Source: Helicobacter sp. MIT 11-5569
GTDB taxonomy: Bacteria > Campylobacterota > Campylobacteria > Campylobacterales > Helicobacteraceae
Direction of reading: 5' to 3'
Assembly (NCBI RefSeq): GCF_000765695.2
Contig: NZ_JRPB02000001.1
Coordinates: 124,001-188,000, forward strand
DNA length: 64,000 nucleotides
Position numbers and translations under genes: made by a program. This document shows, one piece after another, positions 57,650-64,000 of this stretch. Under the pieces are notes generated by a model. It was not told the origin of the DNA, searched no databases, and was given only the letters and a program-made list of their open reading frames with translations. Position 1 is the stretch's first letter, and each line of letters opens with the position of its first letter.

Positions 57650-58777
57650 GTGAGTAGAGAATTAATTTCAAGCGGAAATGAGCTAGTTGCACATGCTGCA
57701 ATTGATGCTGGCTGTAAGTTTTTTGGTGGGTATCCTATCACGCCTTCTAGTGAGGTTGCACACGAAATGAGTGTAATGCTACCACAAGAGAATGGTTCAT
57801 TTATACAAATGGAAGATGAAATTGGTGGAATCTCTGTAGCACTTGGTGCTTCTATGAGTGGAGTAAAATCAATGACAGCAACTTCAGGACCGGGAATCTC
57901 TTTAAAAGCGGAGCAAATTGGTCTTAGTTTTATGGCAGAAGTTCCTTTGGTTATTGTAAATGTTATGCGTGGTGGTCCTTCAACTGGTCTTCCAACACGT
58001 GTAGCGCAAGGTGATATTGCACAAGCTGCAAACCCGACACATGGGGATTATCAATCTATTGCATTATGCCCAGGAAGTTTAGAAGAGGCATATACAGAAA
58101 CAGTGCGTGCATTTAATTTGGCAGAAAAATTTATGACACCTGTATTCTTGCTTCTTGATGAGACATTAGGGCACATGCATGGAAAAGCGATTGTTCCAGA
58201 CCTTAGTGAAGTGCAAAAGTCTATTATTAATCGTAAGGAATTCACTGGAGATAAAAATTCTTATAAGCCTTATGATGTTGCAGATGATGCTCCTGCTGTG
58301 TTAAATCCTTTCTTTAAAGGGTATCGTTATCATGTTACAGGATTACACCATGGACCAACAGGCTTCCCAACAGAAGATGCTGTGCTATCACAGAAGCTAA
58401 TTGATAGATTGTTTAATAAGATTCTAAGTAAAAAAGATGAAATTGTTACTTATGAAGAATATAAGCTTGCAGACGCAGATACTTTGCTAATTGCCTATGG
58501 TTCAGCATCAAGAAGTGCAAAAGAAGCAGTGGATAGACTAAGAGAAGAAGGCAAAAAAGTTGGATTATTTAGACCAATCACACTTTGGCCTTCTCCTAAA
58601 AAAGAGTTAGCGGCACTTGGAAAACGCTTTGATAAAATTTTAGTTGCAGAGCTAAATAAAGGACAATATATCAAAGAAGTAGAACATAGCATGAAGAAAG
58701 ATGTTGCATTGCTAGCGAAGGCAAATGGACGCCCATTGTCTCCAATTGAGATTATTAATAAAATTAAGGAGTTATAA
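57650..58777 (+). CDS. oorA: 2-oxoglutarate:acceptor oxidoreductase, alpha subunit
   Basis: A 375-residue subunit of the oxygen-sensitive enzyme that converts 2-oxoglutarate and CoA to succinyl-CoA. NELVAHAAIDAGCKFFGGYP, then ITPSSEVAHEM, is the pyruvate-ferredoxin-oxidoreductase domain I; EDEIGGISVALGASMSGVKS and TSGPGISLKAEQIG follow. The C-terminal part (DTLLIAYGSASRSAKEAVDR) is domain II. GTG start with AGGAG upstream; oorB begins 1 base after the stop. Confidence 0.95.
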   Translation: MSRELISSGNELVAHAAIDAGCKFFGGYPITPSSEVAHEMSVMLPQENGSFIQMEDEIGGISVALGASMSGVKSMTATSGPGISLKAEQIGLSFMAEVPLVIVNVMRGGPSTGLPTRVAQGDIAQAANPTHGDYQSIALCPGSLEEAYTETVRAFNLAEKFMTPVFLLLDETLGHMHGKAIVPDLSEVQKSIINRKEFTGDKNSYKPYDVADDAPAVLNPFFKGYRYHVTGLHHGPTGFPTEDAVLSQKLIDRLFNKILSKKDEIVTYEEYKLADADTLLIAYGSASRSAKEAVDRLREEGKKVGLFRPITLWPSPKKELAALGKRFDKILVAELNKGQYIKEVEHSMKKDVALLAKANGRPLSPIEIINKIKEL

Positions 58778-58778
58778 G

Positions 58779-59612
58779 ATGGCATTTAATTACGATGAAT
58801 ATTTAAGAGTGGATAAAATGCCAACACTTTGGTGTTGGGGTTGTGGTGATGGTGTTATCTTAAAAGCAATTGTCCGTGCTATTGATAAACTTGGTTGGAA
58901 TATGGATGATGTTTGTTTGGTAAGTGGAATCGGATGTAGTGGGCGTGTTAGTTCTTATGTAAATTGCAACACAGTGCATACGACACACGGAAGAACATTA
59001 GCCTACGCAACAGGGATTAAGCTTGCAAACCCTACAAAAAAAGTGATTGTTGTGGGTGGTGATGGTGATGGATTGGCAATTGGTGGAAATCATACAATCC
59101 ATGCTTGCCGTAGAAATATTGATATTAATTATGTCTTAATTAATAACTTCATTTATGGGCTTACAAATTCACAAACTTCCCCAACAACTCCAAAAGGAAT
59201 GTGGACTGTAACAGCACAATATGGAAATGTGGATCCAGAATTTGACCCTTGTAATTTAGCAATTGCTGCGGGTTCAAGTTTTGTAGCACGTGAATCTGTG
59301 CTTGACCCTAAAAAACTAGAAAAAGTTTTAGTAGAAGGTTTCTCACACGAAGGCTTTGCTTTCTTTGATATTTTTAGTAACTGCCATGTAAATTTAGGTA
59401 GAAAAAATAAAATGGGTGAAGCTATTGATACGCTAAAATGGATTGATAGCAGAATTATCTCAAAGAAAAAATATGATGAATTAAGTGATGAGGAAAAAAT
59501 TGGAAAATATCCAACTGGAATCTTACATCACGATACAAATAAAATAGAATATTGTAAGGCATATCGACAAGTGCAAGAAAAAGCGCAAGCTAAAAAAGGA
59601 GGTGCAAAATGA
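58779..59612 (+). CDS. oorB: 2-oxoglutarate:acceptor oxidoreductase, beta subunit
   Basis: A 277-residue thiamine-diphosphate-binding subunit. TLWCWGCGDGVILKAI holds conserved cysteines, and GGDGDGLAIGGNHTIHACRR is the thiamine/Mg motif (GDGD ... N). THGRTLAYATGIKLANPTKK is also typical. The start ATG at 58779 has AAGGAG 5 bases upstream; the frame also extends back into oorA, but that part is not coding. It overlaps oorC by 4 bases. Confidence 0.95.
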   Translation: MAFNYDEYLRVDKMPTLWCWGCGDGVILKAIVRAIDKLGWNMDDVCLVSGIGCSGRVSSYVNCNTVHTTHGRTLAYATGIKLANPTKKVIVVGGDGDGLAIGGNHTIHACRRNIDINYVLINNFIYGLTNSQTSPTTPKGMWTVTAQYGNVDPEFDPCNLAIAAGSSFVARESVLDPKKLEKVLVEGFSHEGFAFFDIFSNCHVNLGRKNKMGEAIDTLKWIDSRIISKKKYDELSDEEKIGKYPTGILHHDTNKIEYCKAYRQVQEKAQAKKGGAK

Positions 59613-60172
59613 GAAGGCAACTCCGTTTTACAGGTGTAGGTGGTCAAGGTGTTTTGCTAGCAGGAGAAATTCTTGCAGAAGCACAAATTCGAACAGGTGG
59701 TTATGGTGTAAAAGCTGCAACTTATACTTCGCAAGTGCGTGGAGGACCTACAAAGGTAGATATTTTGCTAGATAAGGAAGAGATTTTATATCCTTATGCT
59801 AATGAAGGTGAAGTAGAATATATGCTATCAACTGCGCAAGTTAGCTATAATCAATTTAAAGATGGTTTAAAAGAGGGTGCAATTATTGTCGTAGAGCCAA
59901 ATCTTGTAACACCAAGTGATGCAGATAAAAAACGTTTTAAAATCTATCCGATTCCAATTATTAGCATTGCTAAAAATGAAGTTGGAAATGTTGTTACACA
60001 ATCTGTTGTTGCGCTTGCTGTAACGGTTACACTTACAAAATGTGTAGATAGAGATTTAGTTTTTGATACAATGATTAGCAAAGTGCCAGCAAAAGTTGTA
60101 GAACTCAATAAAAAAGCTTTTGAACTTGGTGAAAAATACGCTAAAGAAGCCTTAGCGAAAGGCTCTATATAA
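59609..60172 (+). CDS. oorC: 2-oxoglutarate:acceptor oxidoreductase, gamma subunit
   Basis: A 187-residue gamma subunit. RFTGVGGQGVLLAGEILAEA opens the fold and SQVRGGPTKVDILL follows; both are family signatures. The ATGA overlap with oorB couples their translation. A stem-loop ends the operon. Confidence 0.93.
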   Translation: MRRQLRFTGVGGQGVLLAGEILAEAQIRTGGYGVKAATYTSQVRGGPTKVDILLDKEEILYPYANEGEVEYMLSTAQVSYNQFKDGLKEGAIIVVEPNLVTPSDADKKRFKIYPIPIISIAKNEVGNVVTQSVVALAVTVTLTKCVDRDLVFDTMISKVPAKVVELNKKAFELGEKYAKEALAKGSI

Positions 60173-60175
60173 AAG

Positions 60176-60201
60176 ATTTCTAGCCTTTTTTGGCTAGAAA
60201 T
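60176..60201. terminator. Bidirectional stem-loop between oorC and the minus-strand operon
   Basis: ATTTCTAGCC (60176-60185) and GGCTAGAAAT (60192-60201) form a 10-base-pair stem with a T6 loop, 3 bases after the oorC stop and 5 before the end of the opposite gene. The A-rich bases at 60171-60174 and TTAATTTT after it give weak U tracts in both directions. Confidence 0.65.
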
Positions 60202-60206
60202 TAATT

Positions 60207-60815
60207 TTACACTCCAAATACACTAAAAACAATTCCTAAAACTATAAGAAGATTTGCAAAGACTAAGCCACTAAAAAAAGCAAGTGTGTCAAAAAGTTGA
60301 TGGCGTATTAAAATTAAGATTCCAATAATTAGGATTCCATAGGCTAAAAGACGCAAAGGCAAAAAGAACATTTTAGCCCCATTTTTTATGTTTATCGCAC
60401 TAAAATTATCCCAAAATCTACGCTTTTTTAGTGAAATCTTTTCTTGCTTCTGCGGTGGATTTGGAATCTGATTGAATTCCAAGCTAAAATCTTTGGTTTC
60501 ACTATTATTTTGAGATTCTGTATTTTCTATTGTTTGATTAGAATAAAATTCTTCTTCCTCTTCTTCTAGTCTTTCTTGCTTGCTTTGATAAGTTCTCATA
60601 AGTGCTTCTAATTCTTCTTTAGAAGCTCCATTAATGAGTTTTAGAATCTTTTTTCTCTGTGTATAAAAAACGCCCAAAACAATAAGAAAAAATGAAAAAA
60701 GTGCAAAAGAAAAATTTAAAGCGAATCTTGCCCCAAACGCAATCCATACGCTAATGCAAATCATAGCGCAGAGTAGTAAATCAAATAAAACTATTCTAAT
60801 CTTTGGTATCATCAT
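60207..60815 (-). CDS. Uncharacterised four-helix membrane protein
   Basis: I do not recognise the family. It is 202 residues long. Two hydrophobic segments near the N terminus (about residues 8-26 and 30-50) and two near the C terminus (about 150-170 and 175-200) enclose a cytoplasmic-looking middle: a charged coiled-coil stretch (LMRTYQSKQERLEEEEEEFY) and a Ser/Asn/Pro-rich linker. It overlaps the AtpZ-like gene by 20 bases and has no ribosome site, so it is translationally coupled. As the last gene of the hemL operon next to an AtpZ-like protein, it may be an ATP synthase accessory factor, which is only a guess. Confidence 0.7.
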   Translation of the reverse strand: MMIPKIRIVLFDLLLCAMICISVWIAFGARFALNFSFALFSFFLIVLGVFYTQRKKILKLINGASKEELEALMRTYQSKQERLEEEEEEFYSNQTIENTESQNNSETKDFSLEFNQIPNPPQKQEKISLKKRRFWDNFSAINIKNGAKMFFLPLRLLAYGILIIGILILIRHQLFDTLAFFSGLVFANLLIVLGIVFSVFGV

Positions 60816-61110
60816 ATTTTAAATGCGAGTATTTTGGGTCTTTTGCAAGTTCATCAAGTTCTTTTTTTTGACGACTATAAGCCTTATAAACATTTAAAAT
60901 TGCAGCACTTACTCCCCAAACAACCCCTAACCAAAATAACCAACGCACATTAAAAAGCGATTCTAATCCATATCCGATTCCAACTCCTATAAGCACTGCA
61001 AGGACCATTGAGATTCCAAGTGTTGCATTAGAATAAGCTAAAACAGCGTCCTTGTATTTTGGCTCTTGTTTGGAATCAGTTTTTGTCGCGTCTGTTTCTT
61101 TAAAATCCAT
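60796..61110 (-). CDS. AtpZ-like (ATPase_gene1) membrane protein
   Basis: A 104-residue protein with two membrane helices (about 35-55 and 60-82): AYSNATLGISMVLAVLIGVG, then GYGLESLF, and LFWLGVVWGVSAAILNVYKA. The pattern fits the AtpZ/AtpI family, which helps c-ring assembly and may carry Mg or Ca ions. It is here instead of in the ATP synthase operon. I choose the ATG at 61110, 1 base after the hemL stop (TAAAATG), with GGA 7 bases upstream; an ATG at 61122 inside hemL is the alternative. Confidence 0.72.
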   Translation of the reverse strand: MDFKETDATKTDSKQEPKYKDAVLAYSNATLGISMVLAVLIGVGIGYGLESLFNVRWLFWLGVVWGVSAAILNVYKAYSRQKKELDELAKDPKYSHLKYDDTKD

Positions 61111-61111
61111 T

Positions 61112-62431
61112 TTAGATTCCATAAGTCTTAATTTCTGATAACACCACATGCGCCTTTTGTAAAACTTCATCAATAAGTTTAGAATCCATTGTGGCACAAA
61201 TAAAGCCCGTTTCAAATTGTGAAGCTGCGAAATATACTCCCGAATTTAGCATTCCTTGATGAAAAGCTGCATACATTTTTGTATCACTTTTTAGCGCATC
61301 TTGGAAGTTTTTAACAGGATTTTCATTAAAAAAGAATCCAAACATACTACCGCGCACACAAACTTGTAATGGAATCTTAAAAGAATCGCAAATTGCTTTA
61401 AGCCCATTAGTGAGTTGCAAAGCTAGGGATTCCATAGATTGATAGATTTTAGGATTTGCGCGCAATTTTTGTAAAGCAACTAATCCAGCGTGCATTGCTA
61501 CGGGATTGCCACTTAGTGTTCCTGCTTGATAAACCGCTCCGCTAGGAGAAAGTAGTTGCATAATATCATCACTTCCACCAAATGCACCAACAGGCATTCC
61601 CCCGCCAATCACCTTGCCAAAAGTTGTTAAATCTCCACGCACTTTATAAAAACTTTGCGAACCGCTTAAAGAAGCTCTAAAACCACTCATCACTTCATCT
61701 AAAATTAATAGGATTCCATGTTTATCGCAAAGCAATCTTAAACCTTCTAAAAATTCTACATCACTTGGCACAAGCCCCATATTTCCAGCAATAGGCTCTA
61801 TAATAATACACGCTACGCCACTGCCTTTAGAGTTACTTAATGCAATACAAGATTCCACACTTTCTAAATCATTATAAGTTGCTACAAGCGTATGCTTTGT
61901 AAAATCACTTGGCACACCCGGGGAACTAGGGTTACCAAAGGTAGCCAAACCACTTCCTGCAGAGACTAAAAGCGCATCACTATGCCCATGATAACAACCT
62001 TCAAATTTAATAATATCTTCTTTCTTTGTGTAGGCTCTAGCAAGACGAATCGCGCTCATTGTAGCTTCTGTGCCACTTGAAACAAAACGAATTTTTTCAA
62101 TCCCATCAACAATACTAATCACTTCTTTAGCAAGTGCTGTTTCTAAAGTTGTTGGAGCTCCAAAGGATAAGCCATTTTTAACAGAATCAATCACTGCTTC
62201 TTCAATCTCTTTATCACAATGCCCAAAAATTAAAGGTCCCCAACTTTGCACAAAGTCAATATAAGTGTTATTATCAACATCTGTAATGTATGCGCCATTG
62301 CCTTTGACAATAAAAGGAGGTGTTCCACCTACGCTTTTAAATGCTCTAACGGGAGAATTTACTCCACCGGGAATAACTTGTTTTGCTGTATTAAAATCAT
62401 TAATGCTATTTAAATGTTCTAAAGATTCCAT
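61112..62431 (-). CDS. hemL: Glutamate-1-semialdehyde 2,1-aminomutase
   Basis: A 439-residue pyridoxal-phosphate enzyme that makes 5-aminolevulinate for haem by the C5 route. [20 protein letters not shown] opens it; [31 protein letters not shown] and [17 protein letters not shown] follow, with the Schiff-base lysine in FGKVIGGG. Length is standard. AAGGA lies 8 bases before the ATG. It follows the glutathionylspermidine-synthase-like gene by 8 bases. Confidence 0.96.
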   Translation of the reverse strand: MESLEHLNSINDFNTAKQVIPGGVNSPVRAFKSVGGTPPFIVKGNGAYITDVDNNTYIDFVQSWGPLIFGHCDKEIEEAVIDSVKNGLSFGAPTTLETALAKEVISIVDGIEKIRFVSSGTEATMSAIRLARAYTKKEDIIKFEGCYHGHSDALLVSAGSGLATFGNPSSPGVPSDFTKHTLVATYNDLESVESCIALSNSKGSGVACIIIEPIAGNMGLVPSDVEFLEGLRLLCDKHGILLILDEVMSGFRASLSGSQSFYKVRGDLTTFGKVIGGGMPVGAFGGSDDIMQLLSPSGAVYQAGTLSGNPVAMHAGLVALQKLRANPKIYQSMESLALQLTNGLKAICDSFKIPLQVCVRGSMFGFFFNENPVKNFQDALKSDTKMYAAFHQGMLNSGVYFAASQFETGFICATMDSKLIDEVLQKAHVVLSEIKTYGI

Positions 62432-62439
62432 TTTTTTCC

Positions 62440-63609
62440 TTATTTAATTTTATGTGCGACAAATTTAGACATATTATCTAAGATTTCTCCACCTTTGCGG
62501 AATCCTAAAGCACAAGCTTCATAAGCATAAAATACATTAGGTTGATAAAATTTTCCATCGCAACTATTTTGGAGTGCAAATTCTTGATAGATTTCTGGAT
62601 AGTTTTCATAATTTCCATTTTGTTTATGGAGAAGATTTCCTTGTGCATCAAGAATACTTACACTTTCTCCCTCTCTGCCAAAGGCATGTTTTTTGACTTG
62701 TTTCTTTTTTAGCGGTTCATAGGAAGTTTCCAAAAGCAAAGGGTGATTTGGAAATAAATCCCAAAGAATTTTAAGCATTCTTTTGCTTTGAAACAAAAGT
62801 GTATAAGCAGGATTTAGAAAAATAGTATTTTTATTCACAATCATTGCTGTGATTAATTGCGCAAGCTCTGGTTCATCTATTGCAATACTCTCCCATGGAA
62901 TTAATTTAAACCAAAATTCATAATTCTCTCCATTAAAGCTTAATCCATTATGTTCATCTAAAAGTGCTTCATGCGCATAGCAAAAGTTTGTTTCAAAACC
63001 TGCTTCTTTGGCGATAATTTCAAGGAGTTTCACTGTGCGTTCTTCTTCAATACTTCCTGCAATGCTTGAAAAAAGAATCTTCCAACCCTCATAAATATCT
63101 TCAAAACGCGAAATATCATCTCCTAGAGTAATGATACGCTTAAAATTATCTCCTAATGCTTCATATAAGCTATTAAATTGTAAGGACGCATCAAATCCAT
63201 TTTTCTTAAGCAAAGCCCATTGTATGATAGAGCTTTCATAGAGCATTGTAGGAGTATCTGCATTAAATTCTAAAAGTTTGATAGGATTGTCATCTAAACC
63301 ACCAGCAAAATCAAATCTTCCATATAAATGCCAATGCACTTCATCTTCCCAACTCCTTTTAATAGTTTCTACAAGATTAAAAGGAATCCCTAACTCAAAA
63401 AATAAATTATGGTCAATCACATATTGCCCAGCTTCTATATACATATCATACAACGTATTAGCAGCATCATAGAAATTTTGTGCTTCTTGCTCGCTAATCT
63501 CTATAATAGCATTGCTAATATAAGGCGTATCATCAGTATCTGTATGCCATTGTAATCCAAGTTCCTCTAAATCAGCATTGCTCAAAGGTTGTGCATTTAA
63601 AATTTGCAT
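62440..63609 (-). CDS. ATP-grasp protein, glutathionylspermidine-synthase-like (YgiC/YjfC type)
   Basis: A 389-residue protein covering the synthetase domain only. [20 protein letters not shown] and [17 protein letters not shown] are the family's conserved core, where the Arg, Asp, Glu and Asn bind ATP-Mg and the acyl group; [16 protein letters not shown] near residue 310 is the further ATP-grasp part. The amidase domain of E. coli Gss is absent. YgiC-type relatives form C-N bonds, but no spermidine activity has been shown for some. It starts 2 bases after the upstream UPF0323-type gene, with GGAGG overlapping that gene's stop, so the pair is co-expressed. C. jejuni Cj0372/Cj0371 are the same pair, as I recall. 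Confidence 0.85.
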   Translation of the reverse strand: MQILNAQPLSNADLEELGLQWHTDTDDTPYISNAIIEISEQEAQNFYDAANTLYDMYIEAGQYVIDHNLFFELGIPFNLVETIKRSWEDEVHWHLYGRFDFAGGLDDNPIKLLEFNADTPTMLYESSIIQWALLKKNGFDASLQFNSLYEALGDNFKRIITLGDDISRFEDIYEGWKILFSSIAGSIEEERTVKLLEIIAKEAGFETNFCYAHEALLDEHNGLSFNGENYEFWFKLIPWESIAIDEPELAQLITAMIVNKNTIFLNPAYTLLFQSKRMLKILWDLFPNHPLLLETSYEPLKKKQVKKHAFGREGESVSILDAQGNLLHKQNGNYENYPEIYQEFALQNSCDGKFYQPNVFYAYEACALGFRKGGEILDNMSKFVAHKIK

Positions 63610-63611
63610 TT

Positions 63612-64000
63612 TTAGCCTCCATAATTGCTTGTTGTGCCGCCTGCGCCTCCGCTTGAGCGATTTTGTGTGTTTGTATTATTGGGAGAATAAAATCCACTAC
63701 GCGCTGCACTTGAACCCGTATTTGAGCGATTAAAAGAATTTTGAGAACGCTCATAAGCTTGTGGGGTTTTATAGGTAGTGCGTTGTTGATTTTGAAAATT
63801 TTGATTGTTAAAAAGTTTGCTTCCTATCCAGCTTCCTAAAATTGCGCCTGCTGCACTTGCTAAGATTGTTTCCCCCAAAGATAAACCAGCCCCTGTTGGA
63901 TTTGTAAGTTGTGAAGTGCCATTATCAATTTTTTTGGATTCTTCAGCAATAATTTTATCAATTTCTTCTTGGCTTAAAATACGCTCACTGCCGTCTTTTT
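63612..64000 (-). CDS. UPF0323-family lipoprotein, C-terminal part
   Basis: An open frame enters from the right edge and ends at 63612; at least 128 residues are visible. It begins [20 protein letters not shown], then [20 protein letters not shown] and [16 protein letters not shown], which match the UPF0323 lipoproteins of Campylobacterota. The last 60 residues are rich in Ser, Asn, Gln and Gly and end [14 protein letters not shown]. The N-terminal signal and lipidated Cys must lie beyond the window. Function unknown. The pairing with an ATP-grasp gene is like that of E. coli YgiB and YgiC. Confidence 0.78.
   Translation of the reverse strand, partial: KDGSERILSQEEIDKIIAEESKKIDNGTSQLTNPTGAGLSLGETILASAAGAILGSWIGSKLFNNQNFQNQQRTTYKTPQAYERSQNSFNRSNTGSSAARSGFYSPNNTNTQNRSSGGAGGTTSNYGG

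Overview
The window is an AT-rich, densely coding piece of a Campylobacterota chromosome, most likely an enterohepatic Helicobacter or a close relative. Gene families and gene order both point there: two b-type F0 subunits (b' and b) next to parAB; fmt-birA-parA-parB-atpF'FHAGDC-tolQRAB-pal-cpoB-slyD in one run; fliW beside valS; nth / AsmA-like / mltG / oorDABC; hemL beside an AtpZ-like gene. From memory, the same neighbourhoods occur in H. pylori and partly in Campylobacter jejuni. Genus and species are inferences from these families, not from a database search. Starts are ATG, GTG and TTG, often with AAGGA-type ribosome binding sites. No insertion sequence, prophage, CRISPR array, tRNA or rRNA was seen. 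No gene-free stretch exceeds about 250 bases.

Layout. 1-554: 5' end of a type I restriction-modification hsdM (minus), the only clearly accessory gene. 708-3461: amino-acid and anion transporters. 3458-7827: lepA (minus), sppA-purU, an M48 lipoprotein protease (minus). 7950-13325: succinate-semialdehyde dehydrogenase, YqhA, LolA, citrate synthase, class II DAHP synthase. 13500-16185: a CosR-type response regulator followed directly by a sensor kinase, then a lysozyme-fold protein. 16211-18642: a UvrD/Rep helicase and fliW (minus). 18854-31841: valS, dnaE, a SUI1-family protein, an RluB-type enzyme, typA, nrdA, phoH2. 31838-34100: prfB, mnmH and the 4.5S RNA gene ffs (minus). 34203-51xxx: a SprA-related protein, then fmt, birA, parAB, F-ATPase, Tol-Pal, slyD, truD, htpX and folE. 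52001-55274: nth and a large AsmA-like protein (minus). 55192-60172: mltG, mdh, oorDABC. 60207-64000: an operon on the minus strand with a UPF0323-type protein, an ATP-grasp glutathionylspermidine-synthase-like protein, hemL, an AtpZ-like protein and an unknown membrane protein.

How the genes work together. gltA, mdh and oorDABC are tricarboxylic acid cycle steps; gabD supplies succinate from its semialdehyde. The F-ATPase operon runs straight into Tol-Pal (GTGA overlap of atpC and tolQ), so the proton-gradient enzyme and a gradient-driven envelope machine are co-transcribed. LolA, Pal, TolB, AsmA-like, MltG, SppA and two M48 proteases make up an envelope-maintenance set.

No wholly new system is evident. 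The observations most worth checking are: (1) the ATP-grasp ligase-like gene paired with a lipoprotein-family gene ending in a Gly-rich ...GG tail; (2) a CosR-family regulator that keeps a full phospho-acceptor pocket and has its own adjacent kinase; (3) the mdh-oorD junction, which looks like a scar where sucCD would sit; (4) head-to-head genes whose 5' coding ends overlap on opposite strands; (5) marked enrichment of the word GAATC/GATTC.
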